Part shown: positions 1 to 9,578 of the stretch, one piece after another
Layout: the number at the start of each line of letters is the position of its first letter
How positions within the stretch are numbered: position 1 is the first letter of the stretch
Assembly (NCBI RefSeq): GCF_000787575.1
Contig: NW_012236528.1
Coordinates: 311,552 to 375,551, forward strand
Reading direction: 5' to 3'
From: Acytostelium subglobosum LB1
Taxonomy: Eukaryota; Evosea; Eumycetozoa; Acytosteliales; Acytosteliaceae
Length of the DNA stretch: 64,000 nucleotides
Position numbers and translations under genes: made by a program
Notes under the pieces: generated by a model
The model's input: only the letters and a program-made list of their open reading frames with translations
What the model was told of the DNA's origin: nothing
Database searches by the model: none

Positions 1-415
1 CAAGCACAGCGTGCCCGAGTACGACATTTTGTTGCAGGCCTGTTGGAACCAAGATCCAACACAGCGACCTTCATTCCAGGACATTCTCAAGCGTTTGGAT
101 TACATCGAGACAATCATCGAGATGAACAAACCAGAGCTACCAATCACAAACAAGAACAACTCAATCATTGGAGTCAGCGGCAGCAACAACAGTGTGACAG
201 TGGCGGCCACCGCCATACCTAAAGTCACAACTCCACCAATCACCATTTCACAACACAAGGTGTTAACCAATAATGGTTCACCATCAATCACAACTACAAC
301 TACAACTTCTACTACTACCATCAATATCAGTCCAGAGATTGTTGTAAAAGTAGAGAGTGATACCGACGATGCGAGCAGCAGTGGAAGCTGCAACGAAACA
401 GATATACACTTGTAA
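1..415 (+). CDS. C-terminal end of a TKL-type protein kinase (partial)
   Basis: The window opens inside a coding exon whose frame starts at base 2. The first ~35 residues contain ACWNQDPTQRPSFQDIL, the subdomain XI signature (Cys-Trp ... Arg-Pro-Ser-Phe) that closes the catalytic domain of tyrosine-kinase-like and Raf/MLK-type kinases, a class greatly expanded in dictyostelids. A low-complexity tail of about 100 residues rich in Asn, Thr and Ser follows, including an eight-residue threonine run, and the gene stops at TAA 413-415. The catalytic lysine, HRD and DFG motifs lie outside the window, so activity and subfamily cannot be judged. In-frame GTG at base 11 is not a start; it is an internal Val. 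Confidence 0.8.
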   Translation, partial: KHSVPEYDILLQACWNQDPTQRPSFQDILKRLDYIETIIEMNKPELPITNKNNSIIGVSGSNNSVTVAATAIPKVTTPPITISQHKVLTNNGSPSITTTTTTSTTTINISPEIVVKVESDTDDASSSGSCNETDIHL

Positions 416-838
416 TCATTCATTAGTTAATTTAATTAATTATACCAACCAACCACTATTTATTAAGTAATAAATAATCATCAATATTAAATAATAATAA
501 TCCAATTATCGATTGATTGAATGATCATCGTTCAAGTTCTTTCCAGGTTTGAATCTTTGAGACTTTTCGTGATTGGACTTCTGACCCATAATCTGAAAGG
601 GTTCGGAAGGTTGAACCCCTCACACACACAAAGTGTCTACTCGCGAGGAAGAGAGCACCCTTTCAAGCTTCTAACACATTGTTATTGTTGTTAAGCATAT
701 AAATATACACATAATAATGCCTTAAACAATAGGCTCAAACAATTATATTATAAATAGTAGTAGTAGCCATTTGGTAGAGATAGAGATAGTGTCGACTCAA
801 TCAATCAAACAGTTCAGTTGGACCAACTTATAAATAGA
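416..838. other. Intergenic region with a fold-back segment
   Basis: AT-rich spacer between the kinase tail and the CorA gene, including a TATAAATA box near 700. A GC-richer block at about 584-665 can fold in two exclusive ways: bases 594-602 pair with 657-665 (9 bp), or 599-604 pair with 613-618 (6 bp). No ORF is seen. It may be a 5' regulatory or small RNA element; support is from complementarity only. Confidence 0.3.
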
Positions 839-2158
839 ATGGAGATGCAAGACCTTACGAACAATAACAACAACCTCCCACAAAGGGCATTGGTAAAGGA
901 TATTATGTTGTCTAAAGGAAAGGTAGGTCAGAGTGTCATGCAGTAGCTCAGAGATAGACCTGTGTCTAATCAATCAATCAATGTATAGCACTTGGTAGTA
1001 AGCGCATCAGATGGAACAAGTACACAGTATTCATACGAGGATATATTAGAGTTCTTTAAAGAGAGAATGTCTTCAGATAATAATGATAGCAAGATGAACT
1101 ATTGGATCGAAATGCAAACACTGGAAGAGTCAGAGATCACCGAGATATGCAAGACATTGGGTATTCATTCATTGACTGTTAGAGATATCATTGAAAGAGG
1201 TATGTTAGTGAATGGTGCGTCGGAGATTGATACCTCAAGGTCACTCACTCATTCATCATTCATTCAATTCAACTCAACTCAGAGACAAGAGAGAAATGCG
1301 AGTTCTTTAGCAATCATCTGTTTGTTGTAGTCAATGAGATACATTATGAAGATGGCTCCAATCATTTGGTCAGTGGCGTTTTGAATATCATACTGTTTAA
1401 GAATATGATATTGACATTCCATCATGAGCCACTGATAAGCACATCACAGGTGATGCGAATGATCACCTACTCACCCACTGGAACACTGCCTTCCGCCGCC
1501 TGGATCATCTATGCCTACCTGGACTGCATCATAGATCTCTACATTGACCTTGTCGACAAGTTGATGATGGAGACACAGTCCCTCGATGAGCTTGTACTTG
1601 TACTGACCGGAATGAAGCAAAACGAACTGTTCACGCGAATTGGCATGGCTGGCAGGCGTCTTGTGAGTCTGCACAGTGGTGTCTTTGGCAAGAGGTATGT
1701 TTAATCCCTCGCCTGGAGGACCAGTCACATCACTCACACTCATTCAATGTAGTGAGATCATATCAATTATGTTAAGAGATGAGAAGCTGATACCTTCAAA
1801 CATGTTGAGATACTTGAGGAATGTCCAGGATCATGTGTTTAGGATGCTCCAGAAGCTGACGCTGTCTCAACGTCTGTTGGCAAACATGAACAATATTTAC
1901 ATGGCGAGGATGTCGCTCGAGGTCAGTGAGTCGTCAAACCTCATCAATAGGAGCATGCGCAAGTTCACAGCGGTCAGCACTGTGTTTGTGCCGCTCTCCC
2001 TACTCTCTGGCATCATGGGCATGAACGTCTACGTCCCCTTCATGGTGGGATACTTCCCAGGTGGCCATGACTACTATGCATTCATCGTGGTCATAATCAT
2101 CATGGCACTCTTTGGATCGACTACTGCATTCCTATTCAAGAAGAATGGATGGATCTAA
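839..2158 (+). CDS. CorA-family magnesium transporter
   Basis: Four exons are inferred: 839-922, 989-1199, 1283-1694 and 1753-2158, giving about 370 residues. All introns have GTAGGT or GTATGT donors and AG acceptors, and all phases agree. Exon 3 begins with the family segment TREKCEFFSNHLFVVV. The last exon carries the diagnostic GMN signature at about residues 325-327 at the end of the first C-terminal transmembrane helix, then a second hydrophobic helix before the basic end KKNGWI. This is the two-helix pore of CorA/Mrs2/Alr proteins, which carry Mg2+ as pentamers. The cytosolic alpha/beta and long helical stalk regions fill the N-terminal two thirds. There is no obvious mitochondrial presequence, so a plasma-membrane or endomembrane location is more likely than an Mrs2 role (inference). 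The start ATG is the first in frame after the TATA-like region; a nearby second ATG lies two codons later. Confidence 0.92.
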
Positions 2159-2351
2159 TCAATCATTCAAAGGATGGATGGAGGACTCGCTCACTCAATC
2201 AAACAATCAATTATTTAATTAACATGGAAGTTGGCAATACACTTCCACCCTGTCCAGTCGATGGATGGATGGATACATCAAACAGATTGATTGATTGGTT
2301 GGTTGGACTGATGTACAAGTGTAATTATATTTATTTATATATTATACATTA

Positions 2352-3941
2352 TTATATAGACTCTGATGACGATGAGGATAGGTCGTCCGAGATATTGATT
2401 GGCAGTGGCGCTGGCTGAAGCTGCGATGCACTCAACGATGTGTGTTGAGACGATGCCTGCAATGATGGTGATGGTGGCGAACTGGCTGGATTGGCATTGC
2501 TCCTTGACGGGGTCGATGATATTGATGGCTGTTGCTGTTGTTGCTGTGGCTGCTGCTTCTCTGGTTTATGGGCTGGTGTGAGTGATGGTGGCGAGGAGTC
2601 TGATGAGGACAACTCATCCATCTCTCTCTCGTTGTCGGCACCCTGTGGACTGCCACCCTTGTGAGCGGCATCGCCTGCGCCAATATTCGGTTTGCTCCAG
2701 ATCTTGTTGGTGAGCTGGATGTACAGTCTGCGGAAGCCGAGGAAGAATCCGACGAGGAAGAACACAATGATGAACCAACCGACCAGCAACATGATGAGTG
2801 GCGAGGTGGTCACCGCGTTTGTCAGACGACCTGCGCTGACGCTGTAGTAGCGGATGTTGGTGTAGGCCAGCACAATGGAGGCCCAGAACGACAGCGAGAA
2901 GAAGACCGTACGCAGACGGTTGATCCACGGCAGCAAACATGGCTGGAACACCACGTTGAGCACCAGGAAGAAGAAGTTGATGATGACGGCCGTCGAGATG
3001 TAGGCCCAGTACTTCTGGTAGCCAAAGGCAACACAGATGGCGCCCATAACGAACTTGCCTTGGAGCATCACAAACACCACCTTGGGCTTGAACTTGATAT
3101 CCGAGATGTTCTGGGTCTGGGACTGCGCGAATGAAGCTGCGGGGTAGTAGATGATCAGCGCGATCATCGTGCAGACGAGCAGCGCGATGTGCTTGCCCTG
3201 CAGACAGACGATGGATCGGTCAGCATCGAGTGTGGGCGCTGCGCCTCCGTCTGAGAATGTGCAACTGGTACCCGTGAGCATCATTGTAATGACGGGGAAG
3301 TAGAGTGTGTTGACGAGGAACCAGAGGATCGAGTAAATGTTGTCCTGGTAGCGCTCCACGACGCTGGCTGCAGAGTCGGCTCCACGCTTGATACCATAGA
3401 TGTAGATGAGGATACGGATGGCAATCACAAAGATGTAGGGCGAGAAGGCGATCACGAACATCACCCAGTAGGCCTCGAGGAAGTAGTCTCCGCGAGCATA
3501 CGGCGTGGCCACGTACTTGAACGCTTCAAAGTAATTTGATCCGTAGAACGCGCCAAACGTCTTGTTGAAGGAGAATGAGCAGATCTGAATAAACTCCACA
3601 AACAGTCCGGCCATGGCCACGATGTTGGTGAAGTTCCAGCGCACGCCTGTGAATGTGGGCGTCTCCCAGGCCTCACGCGATGCTCCCAGGTAGTACGTGC
3701 AGCACAGACAGAAGAAGAGCAGCACGATGAACGTCACGAATGTGACGAAGAAGATGTAGCCACGTGTCTGCACCTCGACGTTGATCAGCGTGCTTACCAA
3801 GCAGCAGACGACCGCTGCCACAATGGCCAGAATGAAACAAAATGCGCCCAACAAATGGAAAGGGCTGGATCTTGCTGGTCCCTTGACTGACTCAATCTCA
3901 TCGTCATCTTCGACGACAACTACTTTTTCTTTCTTTGTCAT
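2352..3941 (-). CDS. Polytopic membrane protein, family not recognised
   Basis: A single-exon ORF of 529 residues that converges on the CorA gene with a 193 bp gap. After an acidic, charged N-terminus (about 28 residues), it has nine or ten hydrophobic segments at roughly residues 29-51, 61-83, 105-123, 158-182, 201-221, 251-267, 312-332, 343-361 and 380-402. The C-terminal ~115 residues are hydrophilic and rich in Ser, Gln and Pro, including a poly-Q run, and are probably cytosolic. Segments such as ISDIKFKPKVVFVMLQGKF look conserved-protein-like, and the third codon positions are strongly C/G, so the gene is surely real. I could not assign it to a transporter or receptor family; the helix count does not fit a simple seven-helix receptor. 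Role unknown. Confidence 0.85.
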   Translation of the reverse strand: MTKKEKVVVVEDDDEIESVKGPARSSPFHLLGAFCFILAIVAAVVCCLVSTLINVEVQTRGYIFFVTFVTFIVLLFFCLCCTYYLGASREAWETPTFTGVRWNFTNIVAMAGLFVEFIQICSFSFNKTFGAFYGSNYFEAFKYVATPYARGDYFLEAYWVMFVIAFSPYIFVIAIRILIYIYGIKRGADSAASVVERYQDNIYSILWFLVNTLYFPVITMMLTGTSCTFSDGGAAPTLDADRSIVCLQGKHIALLVCTMIALIIYYPAASFAQSQTQNISDIKFKPKVVFVMLQGKFVMGAICVAFGYQKYWAYISTAVIINFFFLVLNVVFQPCLLPWINRLRTVFFSLSFWASIVLAYTNIRYYSVSAGRLTNAVTTSPLIMLLVGWFIIVFFLVGFFLGFRRLYIQLTNKIWSKPNIGAGDAAHKGGSPQGADNEREMDELSSSDSSPPSLTPAHKPEKQQPQQQQQQPSISSTPSRSNANPASSPPSPSLQASSQHTSLSASQLQPAPLPINISDDLSSSSSESI

Positions 3942-6041
3942 ATCTGTTTGTTTGTGTAAGTGTGTATGTGTGTTGGAAGTTGGAAGTTGGAAGTTGGTAG
4001 TTGGATTATGGAAGTTGGAAGTTGGTGACTCGAGTTGTCTTTCTCAATCTGATATGATCTGATTATGTATTGTACAGTTGCCTGGGCTTGGAGTTGGACC
4101 TGGCTCGATAGTCTGGCTGGCTAGCTAGCTGACTGGTGTTATAATGTACAATGATTGTGCTTGAAAGCTAGTAATGTTACAATGATTGATGGTAAGTAAA
4201 TGTACAATGTTATATATATATCTATGTTTGCGCTATTGATTGATTGGTTGGAACACTGATCATGTCCCCCTTAAACTACTCATTAATGAAGTATGAGTTG
4301 AGTGAATGATTGAATGAATGAATGAATGAATGATTAAGACTTGTGTGAATGAGTGGATAGGATTGGATAGGATAGGATTGGATTGGTTTGGATTGATTGT
4401 GGAGATGGAAGAAGACGTATCATCTGGCGTGTGGTGGACAATAGTGCGGCCCATGAGCCCAACACCAAAGTGTTTGATCAGTAACATCAAAAATGAAGGA
4501 GGGCACTTGGTGAAGTGATGAGTAAGTTACTGTCATCTGCCCCGCTTCACCCAAAGTGTAGATGGTTGGATCGTGGGGGTGTTGTGGAAGATGTAACTGT
4601 TGGTTTTGGGGCCTGATCAACAACGATCTCATGGAGATTGATCAAAACATCCATCATACATATGATAGTCATTGTTCTAACTGATGTGATGGCGCAGATT
4701 GATTGAAGATGAATGTAATGGAAGTGATGTCTTTGAACAAAGAATTATGGATTTACATTTCTTAAAGACTACGTTGGTTGATGTCGATGATGGCTGGATT
4801 ATGACTGGACTTGAGTATGATTGATTGATTGAACGTGAATGATAGATATTACCAAATAACCTGTAAATCCTATTAATAATAATAATTATTATTATAGTCT
4901 GATTCGGATCAAAGTGAGACTGAATGAATGTGATGGTCTGTCTGGTCGATTGATTGGATTGGATTGGATTTGATTGATTGATTGATAGTTGGACGATGTT
5001 AATAGGTCAGTCAGATCCACTATACTATCTCTCTCTTTCACAAGCTAAACATACAACAACAACAATAATCAATCAAACATGATCAATCAGAAACGTATTG
5101 TAGAGGTAGGTAAGGATGGAGGATGATGATGGTCGGGTGTATAACCATAACTTCCTCTCTCTCTCTCCCTCACTCTCAAACATATATATTTAAGGAAGGT
5201 GATGTATGAAGCTTGCTGATCATGTGCTTAATAGCTGGCCAACTGGATGGCAATGCATGGTAATTGCCTGCTTGTCCACCTTAATCAACAACACTAACTA
5301 AACACACACACACACTCGATCACACACAGATAATCATCGTACATCAGAGTGTGTGATCGAGTGTGTTGGTTGTGGTGGAGGAAAGATTGATCAATCAGGT
5401 TGGAAGCTGAAGAATGATGATGCTTTGTGTGTATGTGTGTGATAGTTGTTGTTGTTGTTGAGGAGGTGTGTTACATGAATTGAACGAGGAGGTAGGTGTG
5501 TCGTCGTGTCTTTAGAAGCGGACGGTAGTGGTGTCTTCTCTCTCTCTTCAGTTTTATCTCTCTCAAGCTGGTTCAACAACAACAACAACAGGTGTCTGTT
5601 GTTGGATGATGGATGTTGGATATTGGGTATTGTTGTTGTTGTTATTGAATGAATGAATGAATATGATATGGATATAATGTGATTGTATCTTATATATGTA
5701 GTCAGTAGTTACTACTACTACCACTACCACTACCACTACCTGATACAACCACACTACGGTCGATGCGATCTGATCAAACTTGTCTTTTCCTCCCCCCATC
5801 CAATCACTCACTTAGTCACTTGGCCAACTCAAATTTGAGAGGAAGTTTATACCCTCTGACGTCGATCGGGTCCTTGTCGCGACACACATCCACCTCTCTA
5901 GTGATACCTTCTCCTGATCCAGGTTCAACCCGCCAATGCGCTCGCCACATCGCCAGTGCGACCGACCAAACAATGACCATGAAGTTATGAGTTAGTTTGG
6001 CAAAACATGGGCTGTTTAATGTGAATGATTGAATGAATAGT
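3942..6041. other. 2.1 kb gene-poor intergenic region
   Basis: No convincing gene. The stretch contains GGAAGTT tandem copies near 3975-4022, GATTGATT and GGATTGGATT runs, TA-rich patches, a GTT/CAA-rich tract near 5440-5460 and 5575-5640, and the perfect 18 bp hairpin listed separately. Short ORFs here are low complexity (His/Thr or Asn repeats). Probably 5' regulatory DNA for the membrane-protein gene and 3' DNA of the tyrosinase gene. Confidence 0.6.
5310..5366. repeat. Perfect 18 bp inverted repeat (hairpin)
   Basis: Bases 5310-5327 (ACACACTCGATCACACAC) are the exact reverse complement of 5349-5366, separated by a 21-base loop. The stem is not a simple dinucleotide repeat because CTCGATC interrupts the CA run. 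It lies in a gene-free region; function unknown. Confidence 0.85.
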
Positions 6042-7109
6042 TTAGAATCCATTGGCATCGTTGAGAGCGTCAATGATATTGTTGATGCGTGCTGTGACCT
6101 CGGCTTGCACCTTTGGGTCGATACCCTTGGAAGCCATGAACTCGGCTGAGACGGGTGGCCAGTTTGGCAAAGGCTCCTCGGACTCGTCGTCTAAGGTCTG
6201 GGCAGAGCGAGCTGCTGCAGAGGCGGTGGTGGCCGAATAGCAGTATCCCATAGTGGATGCTTTCATCACCTTGGACACAGTGATGCCTGGGAAACCATGC
6301 AGGATATCGGTCAACCCCACTCGCTGGCCGGTAATGTTTTTTCCATTGTAGGTACCGGCCAGGGTTGGATTGGCGTCCTGCCAGTTGGCCCAGAGGCGAT
6401 CGACGTTGGCGTGATGCGAAAAGAATAGTGCATCGTTGGGTGAGATGGCCTCTTTCATGTCACCTCCAATCGATGAGTGCACCAGATTGTGTGGTCCGAT
6501 CTCAATGTTGGTGGCTAAGTTGGCGTATGTGGCCGAGCCGGAAATAAGGGTCTGGAGGGTGGCGGGCGATGGGTAGCGGCTCATGCCCTCGCCAAAGCTG
6601 CGCTTAAGGCAGTGTGCCGAGGCATTACCAGCCCAGTTGTAAAGTGGTCTCCACTGGCCCAGTTTTCCGTTGGTCACGCAGCTGGCTGATCCACCGTTGC
6701 CGCCAAAGTAAGGGTCGGTAAAGATGACCGAGGCCGAGGGGTTCTGGTAGTCGAGGGTCCAGTCCCAGTAGGGCACAGTGAGTGTGGGGTCGTTGATAAC
6801 ACTCTGGAGTAGCAGCTCGTATTGGCGCAGGTAGTAGCGGTGCCACGGGAGGAAGTTGGCGCCACTGTGGATGAAGTAGCCCTGCATGGCGTGGATTCGA
6901 GCAAACGTGTCGTATTGAGTGGGGCCTGGTCTTGGTAGTGCTCTGCGGGCCAAAGTGACGGCGTTGATGTATTTGGTGAGCTCGGCAGGGGTCAGCTGGC
7001 GAATTTCCTTGCGAACCAAGTTGTTGTTGATGCAGGCGGCGGAGATCATTGGCACCACAGTGGCGGCAATGATAGCTACAAGTGACAACAGGACAATTGA
7101 GTATCTCAT
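6042..7109 (-). CDS. Secreted tyrosinase-domain protein
   Basis: Intronless, 355 residues. Residues 1-24 form a signal peptide (RYSIVLLSLVAIIAA, then a cleavage-like ISA-A). The di-copper site is complete: CuA histidines at about H73 (RIHAMQ), H81 (FIHSG) and H90 (LPWHRYY); CuB histidines at H207 and H211 (GPHNLVHSS) and at H232/H233 (FFSHHANVDRLW). This is the tyrosinase/catechol-oxidase/hemocyanin fold that oxidises phenols with O2. Four or five cysteines and two N-glycosylation sequons (GNAS, KNIT) fit secretion. The C-terminal ~60 residues are a hydrophilic, acidic tail. A role in pigment or in cross-linking of matrix or spore coat is plausible but inferred. Codon use matches highly expressed neighbours, so recent transfer is not evident. 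Confidence 0.9.
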   Translation of the reverse strand: MRYSIVLLSLVAIIAATVVPMISAACINNNLVRKEIRQLTPAELTKYINAVTLARRALPRPGPTQYDTFARIHAMQGYFIHSGANFLPWHRYYLRQYELLLQSVINDPTLTVPYWDWTLDYQNPSASVIFTDPYFGGNGGSASCVTNGKLGQWRPLYNWAGNASAHCLKRSFGEGMSRYPSPATLQTLISGSATYANLATNIEIGPHNLVHSSIGGDMKEAISPNDALFFSHHANVDRLWANWQDANPTLAGTYNGKNITGQRVGLTDILHGFPGITVSKVMKASTMGYCYSATTASAAARSAQTLDDESEEPLPNWPPVSAEFMASKGIDPKVQAEVTARINNIIDALNDANGF

Positions 7110-7173
7110 ATCTTTGTTTTATCGAGTAGTTGAGTAGAGTAGAGTAGAAAGATGAATAATGACTCAACTTAAG

Positions 7174-7274
7174 TTGTTGTCATAGTAGTAGAAGAGGTCG
7201 ATTTGCTCTCACAACTCGTGAGTTGATGGGTGGACGGATTGTTGTCATAGTAGTAGAAGAGGTCGATTTGCTCT
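7174..7274. repeat. 36 bp direct repeat, 65 bp period, upstream of the tyrosinase
   Basis: Bases 7174-7209 and 7239-7274 are identical over 36 bp, beginning TTGTTGTCATAGTAG and ending GATTTGCTCT. The pair lies 65-165 bp upstream of the tyrosinase start codon, so it could be a duplicated promoter element; it also overlaps a possible + strand ORF. Confidence 0.85.
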
Positions 7275-7806
7275 TGCATCCATCCATGCCGCACTCGCTC
7301 GCGCCCGTATGTAAGTCATTCGAATCGGTGTCATCGTTTTGATCCAGACAAGGTTATAATTAGTACCTCTAGGCCATATGGCGTGACAAGTTTGGACAAC
7401 TGTTACCATCTATTCGTAAACAACAGAATCGAATGGGCACGCGTGTCAAGTGTGGACCCAATGATCATTTCTTTGTCACAAGGGAACACAAATTTGATGA
7501 ATGAGTGGTCAGTCTTGAGCCTTGGCTCACACCAAGATTGTCGTTTTTGACAAGGTCATTTTGGAGACCTGAAGGAATATGGACATGTTCAAAAGTGGTT
7601 CATTCATACACCAATACCAAACTACCAATACAAATACACACATATACAAATATGAAGTATCTTCATAAAGTATGTGTACTTTGTTCCAGGTAATCGATGC
7701 CTTTGAACATTTTGTAGCCAAAGTGTTGTTTGGGCATTTGCGTATTGACAAGTATGTTGTTGTTGACGACCCTGTTGGTTGGATGAATGATAGATTGATT
7801 TGTTGA
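7226..7806 (+). other. Coding-like segments in several frames; unresolved gene or decayed gene
   Basis: Three + strand stretches read like protein. (1) ATG 7226 opens MGGRIVVIVVEEVDLLLHP and reaches a GTATGT donor at 7307; a 66 bp intron ending TAG at 7372 would join it in phase to IWRDKFGQLLPSIRKQQ and on to a stop at 7498-7500, about 70 residues in all. (2) Bases 7519-7566 read LAHTKIVVFDKVILET then stop. (3) After a TTCCAG acceptor, 7690-7806 reads VIDAFEHFVAKVLFGHLRI then DKYVVVDDPVGW. The pieces cannot be joined cleanly by consensus introns, so this is either a real gene with unusual splicing or a degraded one. No family recognised. Confidence 0.3.
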
Positions 7807-8132
7807 TTGATTCATTCATTCAAACACACCCTTGAAACACAAACGACTTGAAGATGGTCAAAGTCCAAATTGATGAAGAACTTCAAATTTGAAATTAAAT
7901 TAAATTAAATTTATTAATTCGGAAGTTTTGATTACTATTTTTATAAATTTAATTTTCAATTTGGAAAACGTGTGTGTGTTTGAGAACAGGTGAGGTTGGT
8001 TGTCGCTCGCGCATCTGTTCTGCTCTCTCTCGCTCCTGCTTGCGTTTCGAACGCCATTTGTCAAAGCAAGCAACAGTTGTCAGTGCTTTGTGTTGCTTCT
8101 ATCTACCTACCTATAAATTATACTATATAACA

Positions 8133-8793
8133 ATGAGAGTCTACAAGGATATTTTGGGTTACAACAGTATGTATATATATACATTCGTTCAATCAATCAA
8201 TCATACTAATCTAAACTTCACTCATTCCCTCAAACAATCATTCATTCCTTCAATCATTCTTCAACCCAAACTTATAACATAATAATTGAAAATAATGTGT
8301 AACAGAGGATGAGTTGTTCTCTGATGCTTTCGAGATCAACGATTTGGGAATCGTCTACGAGGTCAAGACCAAGCAGATCTCAAAGGACACCAACGTGAAG
8401 GTTGACACTGGAGCCAACGCCTCTGAGGAGGAGGAGGCTGATGGAGAGGGAGGAGCCCCCAACTCATCGATCATCACCGTCAACAACCTCGTCGACGGCC
8501 AGCGTCTGACCAGCACCAACTTTGACAAGAAGGGTTACATCACCTACCTCAAGGGCTACATGAAGGCCATCGAGACCTACTTGGCCGATAACAACCCAGA
8601 TCGCGTCGCTGCCTTCAAGAAGGACGCTCAGGAGTACGCCAAGACCCTCATCGGCAACTTTGACAAGTACCAGTTCTGGCAGGGAGAGAACATGGATGCC
8701 GACGGAATGGTCGCCCTCTCATACACCAAGGACAATGATACCGCTGAGTACTTTATCTTCTGGAAGGATGGTGTCGTCTCTGAGAAGTACTAA
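8133..8793 (+). CDS. Translationally controlled tumour protein (TCTP) homolog
   Basis: Two exons, 8133-8166 and 8306-8793, give 173 residues, the normal TCTP length. The first exon encodes MRVYKDILGYN, and the phase-1 intron (GTATGT...AACAG) splits a lysine codon before DELFSDAFE, matching the universal TCTP N-terminus. The middle carries an acidic, glycine-rich loop (EEEEADGEGG) and the C-terminus ends DGVVSEKY. TCTP is an abundant cytosolic Mss4-like-fold protein that binds calcium, tubulin and small GTPases and is linked to growth and secretion control. Codon use is extremely biased to C/G-ending codons, as expected for high expression. A CT-rich leader precedes the ATG. Confidence 0.96.
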
Positions 8794-9578
8794 ATTTACT
8801 ACTTTGGTTCAATCTCAACCATTCATAAATACACATTAAATAACAACTTGTTAAAGAATAACCATTCAATCAATCTCTTTATAACTTCATCTTCATCATC
8901 TTTGTTGTTTGATCGATCAACTTTGGAATATTCTCGAATCAGTATGATGTCATTGTAGTGATAATAAGGGTTTGACGATCACTTTATTATCTGTAGATGT
9001 AGATCAATACCTTATTTATAAACTATTCATTCATTTCGCAATCAATGTTGCCAAAGAGTGTGTTACTGACTCGTCAAGATCCCATTGATGTTGTGTGTGT
9101 GTTGATCAATATTAATAGGGGTGTGAAAGGATCAACGTTCCTTTCCTAATAAAGCTTCCAAAAAATAACCAGGGAATCGAAGTTATGATGACAGTCGGTC
9201 CATCATCAGAATAGGGGTGATGTTGACTTCCGGACGTCCCTCCCACAAAGTGGCAACATACACTATCAATCAATAAGTGTGTGCACCTGTACATGGTATT
9301 GATGTGTGACAAGACCTGCGGTGCTCACTTGGGTCTTAAAGAGAAGTGTGTATGTGGCTCAGAATAGCTTGCTTGTTGCATTCCGGCAACCATCAATTAT
9401 TTTAAGGACATTGACAGGTCCCACTTCATTCGTCTTTTACACTTTACATACTTACTTACATAACTTCATAACTTCATAACTTCAAAGTTATAAAGCCAGC
9501 ATAATAATCTTATTATTATTACCAATATACATAAATACCAAATATTTCCAAAAGACTTGACAACAACAGGTTGGTTGA
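8794..9578. other. Intergenic region between TCTP and the 9.6-10.3 kb block
   Basis: AT-rich spacer with no convincing protein gene. It contains the structured RNA candidate at 9120-9262 and a short AAGACC/GGGTCTT hairpin near 9312-9338. Confidence 0.5.
9120..9262 (-). ncRNA. Candidate structured (snRNA-like) RNA
   Basis: On the minus strand, in order: a domain closed by 9254-9259 pairing with 9220-9225 and holding a CCAC/GTGG hairpin (9243-9253) and a GGACGTCC palindrome (9232-9239); a hairpin 9201-9206/9185-9190; a U-rich ATTTTTTGG (9166-9158) resembling an Sm site; and a terminal hairpin 9139-9145/9125-9131 (7 bp, 7-base loop). Stem-loops, then Sm-like site, then 3' hairpin is the layout of a spliceosomal snRNA. 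I did not find the U1 5' end, the U5 loop, or U2, U4 or U6 signatures, so it is not one of these as I know them. No promoter was identified. Confidence 0.3.

Noticed and set aside
584-591. DUSE-like ACCCATAA upstream element (also TCCCACAA at 9241)
   Set aside because: An eight-base motif with two degenerate positions is expected several times in 64 kb on both strands, and no small RNA start with supporting features was found at the right spacing.
541-720. tRNA or SRP RNA in the 540-720 block
   Set aside because: Hairpins exist but no T-arm consensus, anticodon arm of correct spacing or SRP helix 8 sequence could be fitted on either strand.
2432-3134. Several 60-160 codon ORFs antisense or shifted within the membrane-protein gene
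   Set aside because: They are shadows of a GC-rich coding sequence, with no independent features.
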